Position numbers and translations under genes: made by a program. Below, one piece after another: positions 34,401 to 42,600 of a stretch of DNA of 64,000 bases. Each line of letters begins with the position of its first letter. Position 1 is the first letter of the stretch. The stretch spans positions 1,860,001 through 1,924,000 of the forward strand of contig OY759785.1 in NCBI GenBank assembly GCA_963662605.1. The letters are read 5' to 3'. This DNA comes from G963662605 sp963662605. Lineage in GTDB: Bacteria; Bacteroidota; Ignavibacteria; Ignavibacteriales; Ignavibacteriaceae. The notes under the pieces are model-generated. The model saw nothing but the letters and a program-made list of their open reading frames with translations. It searched no databases and was not told where the DNA came from.

Positions 34401-34537
34401 GGATCCCCGGTGCCGACACCATCATCGTTGAAAATGGCAATTTTTATTGGGAATGATTGAGCGAAGATATTGCTGGTTGATGTGATAAACAACATCGTAA
34501 TAAACAGGAAGGTCGAACAACGTAGAAACTGCTGCAT
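31454..34537 (-). CDS. T9SS cargo protein with BPL_N glutamine-amidotransferase-like domain, paralogue
   Basis: This 1027-residue protein is a tandem paralogue of the 27639-31235 product. The signal peptide, BPL_N domain (VPGGSGSGQSASLQ, YYGTCGGAYLASAAYSWSLKILNAKAVDGAHW, HSPHPEMTTGLDYM), Ig-like domain and the first half of the beta region match almost residue by residue. The two diverge after about residue 600: this copy has a different C-terminal half, without the FN3-like module, and a sorting domain of a different subtype (LHQNYPNPFNPTTQITFDIPRASEVQLSIYNILGKKVATLVDD). So the N-terminal 600 residues were duplicated and the tails replaced or diverged. Catalytic-looking Cys, His and Glu are all kept. 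Confidence 0.88.
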   Translation of the reverse strand: MQQFLRCSTFLFITMLFITSTSNIFAQSFPIKIAIFNDDGVGTGDPAKFEACIKDTNLYKYTEVSGADIRAGILNNFDMILVPGGSGSGQSASLQDVGLDSVRSFVYRGGGYYGTCGGAYLASAAYSWSLKILNAKAVDGAHWARGHGPVVLNFTKEGKDFYKLAQDTITIIYWQGPLMAPGAVDTLPPYVKLATFATEIAENGAIPGAMIGSTAFAQSCFGKGRVIIHSPHPEMTTGLDYMVRTAVNYAANRASFTKIATPLSADEWNAGKSKSIQWISGNGVDTMQINYSTDNGATWTQVSATAVNKYDWIVPNTPSTTCKIRINSINRAGIGDTVSFIILPPLPTIASAASGNWSSPSTWTGGVLPDSLHNVSIAAGHTVTVDAAGYCNDISFGDANARLAINANLYIYGNFNRFSTSVNPFYNTSSLWQAGAKVVFTGAAAEQTITNLGTTSTSPYPLSFEELVIDKSEGKFTTGFGGNLKISIGTSLEIVSGTFELGSTDDIEGRNIASSPTTPAIVVDSGAVFNMMGSSSHIRRGNFTGEETSKIGKLTVFGEAYLASGSTNRLNFGGIDVENGGALYIPTSRGWAASLLNPGTITIKDGGLLKSSINTAYWFANTTTPTALVVNSGGEYYSTSGTVSVPASVTLNTGSTMRLYSTAASTLPAGITTYSNLVLTGTAAKLLGVNTTVNGTLTMQSSATLSLNGFTLTYGPDATLQYGYSSQAAAQTTTDNEFPETGAPPNVTIYNKYNVTLHSSRKIEGTCKFTSGSLLTGGNALTLGDTATIMEKSGAYVIGNLITSRNVGSGASTFGGAGLSIASGADDLGKVTLTRASGVNGTVIINTKPGIARKWSITSNNAPVNGRNTTFSWIATDDNGKDLTNSQIYSSADGNIWNAIGTPGDASSRSMTCSLTSFGQFTVNAPNLTAIHDAEKNSLPKKYALHQNYPNPFNPTTQITFDIPRASEVQLSIYNILGKKVATLVDDNRAAGSYSVVFNASELPSGVYFSYLKAGSYTATKKIMLVK

Positions 34538-34717
34538 AGGGATCCTTACTTATGGTAGTTACTGGTTCAGGTAAACTAATCAAAATTTATGCCATGGTTA
34601 GAATTTATAATTAGCTTAATTTAGCTTTTTTTATTTGAAAATGGGCTAATAAAACACAAAAGCGTGATGTATTTTCCCATTTTTGCCGATTTTTTGAAGT
34701 TATCACGAATTGATGGT

Positions 34718-34762
34718 GCCGGTTTTCGTGAAAACTCTGTGGTAACAGAGTTCGGAGACAGA
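34718..34762. repeat. Dispersed GTTTTCGT...TTCGGAGACA motif with hairpin
   Basis: The 336-bp gap 34538-34873 has no gene. It contains GGTTTTCGTGAAAACTCTGT-GGTA-ACAGAGTTCGGAGACA-like sequence, where AACTCTGT and ACAGAGTT form a perfect 8-bp hairpin (34733-34752). A related sequence, CGTTTTCGTAAAC...GTTTCGGAGACA, occurs at 36604-36637. It could be a small dispersed repeat or an RNA hairpin upstream of the histidine-phosphatase gene. Confidence 0.45.
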
Positions 34763-34873
34763 ATGACATGTATACGATACGGGATAATTTATTTATCGGT
34801 AAGGATTTTGTACACCTTGTAATTTTGTAAATTTATAGTAATATTTTTCAATTTTCATTTTTCAGAAAAAATC

Positions 34874-36136
34874 ATGCGTAATTACAAAGTATTTCTGTGT
34901 CTGGCCTTTTTTGCATTATCCGGATTGTTACATCCGCAAACTACCAAAGAAGAATTTTTAAAACATCCGGAGTTAGCCGGCGGACTCTATTGTCCATATC
35001 CATATACCGCTGCAGTTCAAACTCCTGCACCGGAAGGATACGTGCCGTTTTATATCAGTCATTATGGAAGGCACGGTTCACGCTGGGTTATTTCTCCGGA
35101 GTGCCATACTATTCCGCAAAAAATTCTGAATAAAGCACTTGCCGCAGGTAAACTTACCGAAGCCGGAAAGATATTGCTGGAACGCATAAACATACTTGCC
35201 GCGCATGCTGAAAGCAGATACGGCGACCTATCGCCATTGGGTGCAAAGGAGCAAAGAGGAATCGCGGAGCGCATGTACAAATCGTTTCCGCAAGTGTTCG
35301 AAAAGGGAAATAGGAGTCGTTTTATTTACAGCCGTTCGACACAAGTGCCGCGTTGTATTTTAAGTATGTCCGCTTTTGATGAACGCCTGAAGGAATTTAA
35401 CCCGGAAATATCAGTTTTGCAGGAAGCCACGCAGAGAAATAAATATGTGAACAACGATACGAAGTTGTTGAGAGATACGGCAAACAAAGTCGAATCCGTT
35501 TTTCTTAAAAAGCGATTCAATCCAGCACGTTTTATTGCTAATCTTTTTACCGACACCGTGTATGCAAAGCAAAGCATTGACGACGCCCGCCGGTTTGCGC
35601 ATGAGGTATTTACCGCGGCAATGAATATTCCCGATTTGGAAGGAATACAATTTTCTTTAACAGAGTTTTTCACACCCGATGAAATGTATGTATTGGCACA
35701 GCTTTCCAATATGCAGATGTACTTTATGGCCGGGCCGTCGGGAATAAATGGAAAGGCGGTTACGAAAAGCGCATCGCTGCTTCTTGAGAATATAATCAGT
35801 TGCGCAGATAGTGCAATTCAAACGGGCAAAGTATCCGCTGATTTCAGATTCGGGCACGATACCTACATTATCCCATTACTCGCGTTAATGGATATCAAGG
35901 ATATGAATAATCGTGAGGATGATCCTGATAAAATTTATTCTGCATGGACTGCTGCAAAAATCTCACCGATGGGAGTAAATCTTCAATTAATATTTTACAA
36001 GAATGCAAAAACCGGCGATGTGATTGTAAAACTTTTGCACTGCGAAAAAGAAGTTCAGGTTCCGGTACCTACAGACATTGCTCCCTATTATCACTGGAAA
36101 GATCTGAAAAACTATTACTTGCATAAACTGTTGTAA
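34874..36136 (+). CDS. Exported histidine-type acid phosphatase (branch 2, phytase/MINPP-like)
   Basis: The 420-residue protein has a signal peptide (about 1-22). Branch-2 histidine phosphatase signatures are present: YGRHGSRW with R66-H67-G68 and R70, where H67 is the phosphorylated nucleophile, and the downstream proton-donor pair H328-D329 in FRFGHDTYI. The remaining sequence (about 80-320) forms the helical cap. Such enzymes remove phosphate from inositol phosphates, sugar phosphates or other esters in the periplasm; the MINPP-like context PxGYxPxxxSHYxRHGSR suggests a phytase-like role. It is monocistronic. Confidence 0.9.
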   Translation: MRNYKVFLCLAFFALSGLLHPQTTKEEFLKHPELAGGLYCPYPYTAAVQTPAPEGYVPFYISHYGRHGSRWVISPECHTIPQKILNKALAAGKLTEAGKILLERINILAAHAESRYGDLSPLGAKEQRGIAERMYKSFPQVFEKGNRSRFIYSRSTQVPRCILSMSAFDERLKEFNPEISVLQEATQRNKYVNNDTKLLRDTANKVESVFLKKRFNPARFIANLFTDTVYAKQSIDDARRFAHEVFTAAMNIPDLEGIQFSLTEFFTPDEMYVLAQLSNMQMYFMAGPSGINGKAVTKSASLLLENIISCADSAIQTGKVSADFRFGHDTYIIPLLALMDIKDMNNREDDPDKIYSAWTAAKISPMGVNLQLIFYKNAKTGDVIVKLLHCEKEVQVPVPTDIAPYYHWKDLKNYYLHKLL

Positions 36137-36245
36137 GAGAATTTCCATTCCGATATAGTGAGATGGGTTGATGAGATGAGTCCTGCGATTTTGGATTATT
36201 AATCAATCGGCATTTCTAATACCTGCTGCAATGCCATTGTCTGTC

Positions 36246-36290
36246 GGCGGGCCGACGAGACTTCCCGACTAGTCGGGACCACCTCCTGCG
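36246..36290 (-). pseudogene. tRNA-Asp 3'-half fragment with T-arm replaced by a palindrome
   Basis: GGCGGGCCGACGAGACT (36246-36262) repeats the 3' acceptor end of the tRNA-Asp gene at 36705-36781 with one base missing. CCTCCTGCG (36282-36290) repeats its anticodon-stem edge. Between them the T-arm is replaced by the perfect 16-bp palindrome TCCCGACTAGTCGGGA (36263-36278). The last codons and stop of the GIY-YIG gene lie inside this fragment. Confidence 0.7.
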
Positions 36291-36526
36291 GCAACTAAAT
36301 CTTCAATGAATTTTCGTGATTTCTTGCGTTTGATCTCATATTCGCGCTGCATGGCTTCAGATTTAGTTGGGTACTGTTCAGAATATTTTAATATCCAGTC
36401 ATTAACCTGAGAAGTGAAATGACTCCAGCCTGCATTATGCCTTTGAATACGGAGTGCGATGTCCTGACAATGGCCGATATAGTATTTGTCTACTTTTTTA
36501 GAATAAAGAATATAAGTGTAAAACAT
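36269..36526 (-). CDS. Small GIY-YIG nuclease with tail encoded in tRNA-like sequence
   Basis: The 85-residue protein is a minimal GIY-YIG endonuclease domain (UPF0213/YhbQ-like): FYTYILYSKKVDKYYIGHC (Y-I-L and Y-Y-I-G motifs), R26 and H30-N31 in RIQRHN, E62 in REYEIKRKKSRKFIEDL. The start at 36526 follows TTTGGGGAA and matches the family; a longer in-frame start at 36583 would add 19 poor residues. The last residues (about 79-85, VAAGGGPD with stop TAG) are encoded within the degraded tRNA-Asp fragment and its palindrome. The gene sits between that fragment and the intact tRNA-Asp, which suggests it moved together with the tRNA end. Its cellular role is unknown. Confidence 0.85.
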   Translation of the reverse strand: MFYTYILYSKKVDKYYIGHCQDIALRIQRHNAGWSHFTSQVNDWILKYSEQYPTKSEAMQREYEIKRKKSRKFIEDLVAAGGGPD

Positions 36527-36561
36527 AAATTTCCCCAAATAGTTAATAAATTTAAGTCGGC

Positions 36562-36596
36562 TCCCGATACGCCCGTTTACCAACGGCCTATCGGGA
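36562..36596. repeat. TCCCGATA/TATCGGGA inverted repeat
   Basis: TCCCGATA (36562-36569) and TATCGGGA (36589-36596) are perfect 8-bp inverted arms around a 19-base loop, directly upstream of the GIY-YIG gene. The arms share the TCCCGA/TCGGGA ends with the three 16-bp palindromes of this locus. It may be an older or expanded member of the same family. Confidence 0.5.
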
Positions 36597-36663
36597 CTCG
36601 CACCGTTTTCGTAAACTCAAACGTTGTTTCGGAGACAAATTCTTGTATCCCATGACTAAAATA

Positions 36664-36698
36664 CAAAAAACCCTCCCGACTAATCGGGAGGGTTTTTT
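36664..36698. terminator. Bidirectional terminator after tRNA-Asp, built on the TCCCGA palindrome
   Basis: CCCTCCCGACTAATCGGGAGGG (36671-36692) is a near-perfect hairpin flanked by A7 on the left and T6 on the right, so it can terminate in both directions. It lies 12 nt after the CCA end of tRNA-Asp. Its core TCCCGACTAATCGGGA (36674-36689) is almost identical to the palindromes at 36263-36278 and 36815-36830. Confidence 0.85.
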
Positions 36699-36704
36699 GT
36701 ATTT

Positions 36705-36781
36705 TGGCGGGGCCGACGAGACTCGAACTCGCGACCTCCTGCGTGACAGGCAGGCGTTCTAACCAACTGAACTACGACCCC
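36705..36781 (-). tRNA. tRNA-Asp (anticodon GTC)
   Basis: Read on the minus strand it starts GGGGTCGTAGTTCAGTTGG and has a complete cloverleaf of 77 nt including the encoded CCA. The acceptor stem GGGGTCG/CGGCCCC has one T-G wobble. The D-arm contains AGTTGGTTAGA. The anticodon arm is CCTGC-CTGTCAC-GCAGG with anticodon GTC (Asp). The T-arm is CGCGAGTTCGAGTCTCG-like with TTCGAGT, and the discriminator is G73, as in other bacterial tRNA-Asp. A strong hairpin terminator follows. Degraded relatives lie on both sides (36246-36290 and 36801-36859). Confidence 0.96.
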
Positions 36782-36800
36782 GTACAAATTTTTATTTTAC

Positions 36801-36859
36801 TGAACTCGCGACCTTCCCGACTTGTCGGGACGTTTAACCAACTAAACTAATGCCCGTTT
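36801..36859 (-). pseudogene. tRNA-Asp remnant with anticodon arm replaced by a palindrome
   Basis: Upstream of tRNA-Asp, GAACTCGCGACCT and CGTTTAACCAACTAAACTA repeat the T-arm edge and D-arm of the tRNA gene with few changes. Where the anticodon stem-loop should be, there is the 16-bp palindrome TCCCGACTTGTCGGGA (36815-36830). The acceptor stem cannot pair and no CCA exists, so this cannot be a working tRNA. It is a degraded copy whose anticodon arm was replaced or overwritten. Confidence 0.75.
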
Positions 36860-36951
36860 CAATAAAATTTAGACTACTAATATAATAAAAATAGTTTCAA
36901 TTAGGCAAATACTTTTTATCAATTTCTTTAAATTTTTGATGGATTTGGAAG

Positions 36952-38952
36952 TTAGTATTTGCTTAGCAAGGCTCGTGCCGGTTCATAGCCGAGCTTCAAT
37001 GCCGATTCCCAATCCTTCTTCGCACCGGGCGTATCTTTGAGCGCTTCGCGGGCAAGTCCACGGAAAAAGTAGCTCTCGCCGAGTGATGTATTTCTTTCAA
37101 TGGACGAAGAATATGCCGCGATAGCTTCGGGATAATGTTTTAACATCCTTTCGGCATCCCCAAGATGATTATAAAATTCAATATTGTCCGGTTCTATTTG
37201 TAAGACGGTTTTACAGTCGTTCACGACATCCTGTAAATTTCCGAGATTCATATTTGCAAAAGCTCTGCCCTGATATGCCCAACTCTCGTGTGGTGCAAGT
37301 GAAATTGATTGATTGAACAGGGGAACAGCTTGCTGAAATTTGTGCTGATCATTGCAAACCCAGCCCATGGAGGAATAAATCCGTGGATTACCGGCATCAA
37401 GTTTTTTTGCAAAGGAAAGATCGGTAAGAGCTTCGTCATATTTTTGCAGCCTCCGCCGGGCTTCTGCACGCTGCATCAGGGCGGAAAGATTCGTTGGTTC
37501 TTTTTTAATGACTACAGAATAGTCGGATTCCGCACCGGCAAAATCATTCAACAAACCTTTCAACCACCCACGGTTTGAATAAGCTAATGTGTACTGCGAA
37601 AAAGCTATAGCATTATCATAGTCTTCCATTGCCTTGTCGAACTCCTGAATTTCAGAATATGCCAAACCCCGATAAGTATAAGCTGCTGAGTTTTCCGGAT
37701 TTTTGCGTATAGCCGCTGAAGTGAAGTTGAATACATTCCGGTAATCTTCGCAATGATTCCAGGTTAAAACAGGAAAAAAGATAACAATGGCTCCGAAAAA
37801 AACGTACAAAAAGGCTTTTCCCTTTGTGAACTGCTGTTGAACAAAACAGGCAAATGCTATAATCATACCCATCAGCGGGAGATACATGCGCTGTTCAAGC
37901 TGCATGATATCATGATCGAAATTTCGTTGCCTGTATAATAGTGGAGGAAGCAGCAGCAACAAAAACCACAGAACGCCAAATACTGATAATTCCCATTTTT
38001 TTAGGATTGCATAATAGACACCAAAACCAATAGATAGTAATAACACGATACCGCTAAGGGTTGCCGCCACATCGAACTGCGGCATGAATGGCAGTCCAAC
38101 CGGAAAGATGATGCTGCTGATCAGGGCGGGGAAGTATGAGAGATTCCGGATAAAGGGATACAATCCAAATTCATTTTGTACCCATGATTCGTGCACATAT
38201 GCTAATTTCATAAGAAAAAAAAGCAATATGGCAGATGTCCATATTCCCGGAAATAATAGCATCCGTTTTATTTTGTTTTCGTTTCGCAGAACAACATAAT
38301 AAAATATAGACAGCACTATCGGCAGTATAACAGCAGTTTCCTTGCTAAAAACCGCGAGAATAAAACAGACAGCATGTGCGAAAAGGAATGTTAATTTACC
38401 GGAACGTGCGTAATAGATGAGAGTGATGAATAGCCAAATACCGAAAAAACCTAAAAGCAAATCGCCGCGTGAACTTACCCACGAAACGCCGCCGGCTACA
38501 AGCGGATGGACGGAAAAAATCAAAGCCGCAGCGAAGGCAAATCTTTTATGTATTCTGAGTAGGCACAACAAGTAATATAAGGATACTACCGAAGCGATAT
38601 GAATCACGATATTGGTCAGATGGTGCATCCACGGATTCGGGCCGCTTATCATGCAGTCTGACACGAATGTCACCAGCTGCATCGGGCGGTAGAATGTTGT
38701 CCCGGGTTTTTGAAAAAATGCATCCCGCTGAAAAGCTGCTATAATGCTGCCAAAGCGCCCAAGAATGCCCGCGTTGTTTTTAATGAGCAAATCATCGTAA
38801 ATAAAATCGAAATATATCGTTTTGAAATACAAAAGCAGGGGAACAAGAATCAGAAGTGAGAGGTGAACGTACTTGTTTTCAAAAAGAAACGAACCCCCGT
38901 TTCCCGGTGTTTTGGCTTTTCTGACGTTCTTGTTGTTTTTATCTTTTTTCAT
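36952..38952 (-). CDS. TMTC-like polytopic membrane protein with TPR repeats
   Basis: The 666-residue protein has a basic N-terminus and about ten TM helices in residues 27-410, with the early loop FDFIYDDLLIKNN that carries the acidic pair seen in GT-C fold glycosyltransferases, and the motif HHLTNIVIHIASVVSLYYLL followed by FSVHPLVAGGVSWVSSRGDLL. Residues about 425-660 are six TPR units (ENSAAYTYRGLAYSEIQEFDKAMEDYDNAI and so on). The layout resembles the TMTC/DUF1736 O-mannosyltransferase-like proteins. A role in protein O-glycosylation or polysaccharide transfer at the inner membrane is likely but not proven. T9SS organisms commonly O-glycosylate exported proteins, which would fit the giant cargo genes next door. 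Confidence 0.85.
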   Translation of the reverse strand: MKKDKNNKNVRKAKTPGNGGSFLFENKYVHLSLLILVPLLLYFKTIYFDFIYDDLLIKNNAGILGRFGSIIAAFQRDAFFQKPGTTFYRPMQLVTFVSDCMISGPNPWMHHLTNIVIHIASVVSLYYLLCLLRIHKRFAFAAALIFSVHPLVAGGVSWVSSRGDLLLGFFGIWLFITLIYYARSGKLTFLFAHAVCFILAVFSKETAVILPIVLSIFYYVVLRNENKIKRMLLFPGIWTSAILLFFLMKLAYVHESWVQNEFGLYPFIRNLSYFPALISSIIFPVGLPFMPQFDVAATLSGIVLLLSIGFGVYYAILKKWELSVFGVLWFLLLLLPPLLYRQRNFDHDIMQLEQRMYLPLMGMIIAFACFVQQQFTKGKAFLYVFFGAIVIFFPVLTWNHCEDYRNVFNFTSAAIRKNPENSAAYTYRGLAYSEIQEFDKAMEDYDNAIAFSQYTLAYSNRGWLKGLLNDFAGAESDYSVVIKKEPTNLSALMQRAEARRRLQKYDEALTDLSFAKKLDAGNPRIYSSMGWVCNDQHKFQQAVPLFNQSISLAPHESWAYQGRAFANMNLGNLQDVVNDCKTVLQIEPDNIEFYNHLGDAERMLKHYPEAIAAYSSSIERNTSLGESYFFRGLAREALKDTPGAKKDWESALKLGYEPARALLSKY

Positions 38953-39087
38953 GAAGTAGAATTATTTTTATGAATTTCGATATACCTCCGAAATTACGAA
39001 TAAATTTTTTTTCGGAGAAATCATTATCTGCCGTTACCAGTATAGATACGATTGGGCAGAAATATCCCGTTAGTACTGTGGTTTTGA

Positions 39088-39210
39088 AACGATTATGAGC
39101 CGGTGAGTGCTGCGGGGTTGTATCTTAGCAAAGATTGCAACTTCTATAACTTCATACAGGATGCCGTGAAGCATTGCACGGATGCGGGTTGGAAAATTAA
39201 AAAATATTAA
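39088..39210 (+). pseudogene. Possible gene remnant (3' end of an unidentified ORF)
   Basis: The 716-bp gap 38953-39668 is AT-rich and mostly featureless. One stretch reads protein-like up to a stop at 39208: the phrases LYLSKDCNFYNFIQDAVKHC and TDAGWKIKKY. The frame opens only at 39088, after an in-frame stop, and has just a GTG (39103) as possible start, with no ribosome site. It looks like the tail of a decayed gene, or a very small unrecognised gene. No family recognised. Confidence 0.25.
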
Positions 39211-39668
39211 TAAAGTAAAGTAAAATTTACAGTTAAGTGGGATGTGATTTACATTCGTTTACGTAAAAATCGTTATTGACTTTTAAAAAAAATGGTTATC
39301 TTGAAAATAGCATTATTATAAGTTATCGTTAACTACAACGATTACATTATATGCTGTTGTTAAACATTAAATGTGTTGATGATAAAGAAATATACTATTT
39401 ATTTTCTATTCAGTTTAAAGTTCAGATTAAAAAAATATCTTAGTTGCTAAGTGTAATATTAAGTAAGAGTTTGAATTGACACAAAGGTTTTATGCACGCA
39501 CCAATTAGCATAATTCCGTGATACTTCCGGCATAAGCGCCGATTTCTGATTTTGTGTCGCCGGTATTTTCGTGTGTTATACATTAAGATTGTTTTATCAC
39601 TTTATAATTAGGTGAACCGCATAGCGTTCCCAAAATTTTATCATCAATCACTACCTAAGGAAAAAGTT

Positions 39669-42600
39669 ATGAGAAGAAATGTTACGGTGCTATTCTTCTT
39701 GGTCCTTTTCTCGCTTTCGTTTTCGGAGGTGTACGCACAGGACTATGCCTTGTGGCCTAACAGCCCGGGAATTCCGACGTCTATTTCACCTACGACATCG
39801 GGGAACGTTCAAGCTTCTGCAATGACTTATTATAATTCAGCAAATCTTGCGTCTTATACCTCGTATTCGTCAGGTACGAAAACGATCGCAAGTTATATCG
39901 GATTTTTAATAAGCAACACGGCCGCATGGGGTACCTCGTGGACCAGCACGGGAACGAACGCGGTATACGAGCAGTATGTTATTTCTCCAGCTTCCGGTTA
40001 TAATTTGAACATGACCGGTGTTGAACTATACCTCGGTTGCAGCAACACCAGCGGTTCAATGAAAGTGCAGCTTGCATATTCAACCGATGGAACAAACTTC
40101 ACAACATTTGCTTCCAATAGCGCTGTCAACTCGACTATTACAGCTGCCGGCGGCGGACAGAATGGATTGTACCTTTCCAACACAGGCGGTATGACAACCG
40201 GAGCTTCAACTTCAGCGTTTACCTCCCGTGTTAACTATTGGTCAACGTCATTCAATTCAACTGCACTCTCTGTCGCAAACGGCGGGTCATTTTTTCTAAG
40301 AGTTTATCCTTATAATACTGTGGCTACTACTTCACACTGGTTGGCTGTGGCAAATGTAAAACTCAAAGGGACGGCCAGCTCTGCCGGTACTATTACCCCA
40401 GCTCCAACTTCGTATAATTTCGGAAACGTTGTGGCAGGTAGCTCCTCAGGCTCACAGTCGTTCACTTTAACGGCTTCAGGACTTTCAGCAAATATCAGCG
40501 TCAGTGCGCCCTCAGGATTTGAAGTCAGCAATGACAACTCAACCTGGGGTTCAACTACAACGGTCAATCAGGCAGGCGGAACGCTGTATGCCAGGTATTC
40601 TCCGAGTTCGGGTTCCGGAGGAACGGGCACGGTCAATATCACTTTGACCAGCAATTCTACATCGGCAAACATCGGCGTTCAAGGATTTGGATATGCTGCA
40701 GAACCAACTTCGCAATCAACGATTAGCTTCGGCACGGTTGATGGCAGCTCAATAGTTCTGAATTTGCCGTCTGCCGGTAATGGATCAAATCATCTTGTTG
40801 TTGCCAAATCCGGAAGTGCTGTAGACTGGGCTCCATCAGATCTGACGGATTACACTTCTGGTACCAGCACTGTTTTTGGTACTGCAGCCGATCAGGGCAG
40901 CGGGAACAAAGTTGTTTACAACGGAACAGGTTCAGGAAGCAGCGTTGTTACGGTAACCGGTCTTTCCGCCGGAACCACGTACCACTTTGCCGTTTACGAT
41001 TTTAACATCGGCGGCGCGGCAAGTACGCAAAATTATTACACAACATCTCCGGGGACGGGTAATCAGACTACAGCAACTAATCCTACTCTGACCCCTTCAG
41101 CTGCTTCACTTACGTCATTCGGAAATGTTGTTATCAATAGTACGTCTACTGAGAAATCCTTTACTATATCCGGTGCCTATCTTACCGGTTTCCCGGATAA
41201 TATAGCAGTCGCAGCTCCGGCGGGATTTGAAGTCTCTCTCAGCAGCGGCTCGGGTTTCGCTTCTTCGGTTAATGTGCCGTATACAAGTGCTACACTTTCG
41301 GCGACAACTATCTACGTGCACATGGTGCCAACAGCAATCACGTCGTATAGCGGTAACATAGCATGTACGGGCGGTGGCGCCAGCCAACAGGATGTTGCGA
41401 TATCCGGATCGGGTGTCGCGGTTCCGGCTCCGACAAGTTTAGCCGTGGCTCATACTTCGGATAATATTGTTCACTTAACGTGGACATCTCCGGCAAACAC
41501 ATATGAAAAAGTGCTTGTGTTTGCACGTGCCGGTGGTGATATTACCCATTCTCCCTCAGGAACAGGTTCGGGTTACAACAATGCTAATTCTGATATTACA
41601 TCAGCCGGCGTATATTCAACTGATAACTACCTTGTGTATGCAGGAACCGGAACATCGCTTGAGGTTACCGGTTTGAGCGCGGGAACTACTTATTACTTCA
41701 ACGCGTATGCGTATGAAGGTAATGCCTGGTCTTCTGCTGCTGCAAGTGTCAACGCATCTGTGAATGTTCAAGAAGTAACTAGTCTAGCTGGGGCAGTGGG
41801 GACAAGCCAAGTTGCTTTATCCTGGACAAATCCAACATATTACAATACTCAGTCCAATTACTGGGATGAAGTTTTGGTGGTTGGCAGATTGACATCTGCT
41901 AATGATGGTACACCTTCGGGTGACGGTTCCTCTTATACAGCCAACACTACATTTGGACAGGGTACTGCTCTGGGCAGTGGTTTTGTAGTGTATAAAGGAA
42001 CTTCTACAGGAGCCACTGTAACAAATCTTGCAGATGGTTCAACATATTATTTTAAGGCATTCGTCCGACATGGTTCAGTCTGGTCGTCCGGATCTGAAAT
42101 CAATAAAACCATTTATCCGTATGCGAATAATGATTTAGGAACATCTGCAGATAATACATGGGCTACAGCGTCAATTTGGAAAAAATGGAACTCTTCAACG
42201 AATACGTGGGATACTTATGGTTCCGTACCTACTTCTGCCGATAATGTGTGGATTTTGAACAACGTTACTGTAAGCGTTTCCGGTATAAACTGTAAAGACT
42301 TGCATATTGCAAGCGGTGTCACTTTAAAGGGCAATAGTGCATTGACTACACCTAAATATCTAAACGTTTATGGTACGACCATTGATGTACAGGGTACGGG
42401 GAGTTTTGGTACTACTGCTGCTGGAGACGCTGCAGATGCGCTTGGAATCAACCTCCAAAATGTTGCGCCAAAAATTTCCGGGAGCAGCACATCAAATATT
42501 GCTATCAATAGGATGCAGTTTTACGTTACAGGAACTACACTTGAGATCGCTGCGCATAATGTTACCATCAATTATCACGGAAGCAGTAATACTGGAAATG

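Noticed and set aside
36801..36859. Second functional tRNA gene upstream of tRNA-Asp
   Set aside because: The anticodon arm is a 16-bp palindrome with no 7-base loop, and the acceptor ends cannot pair.
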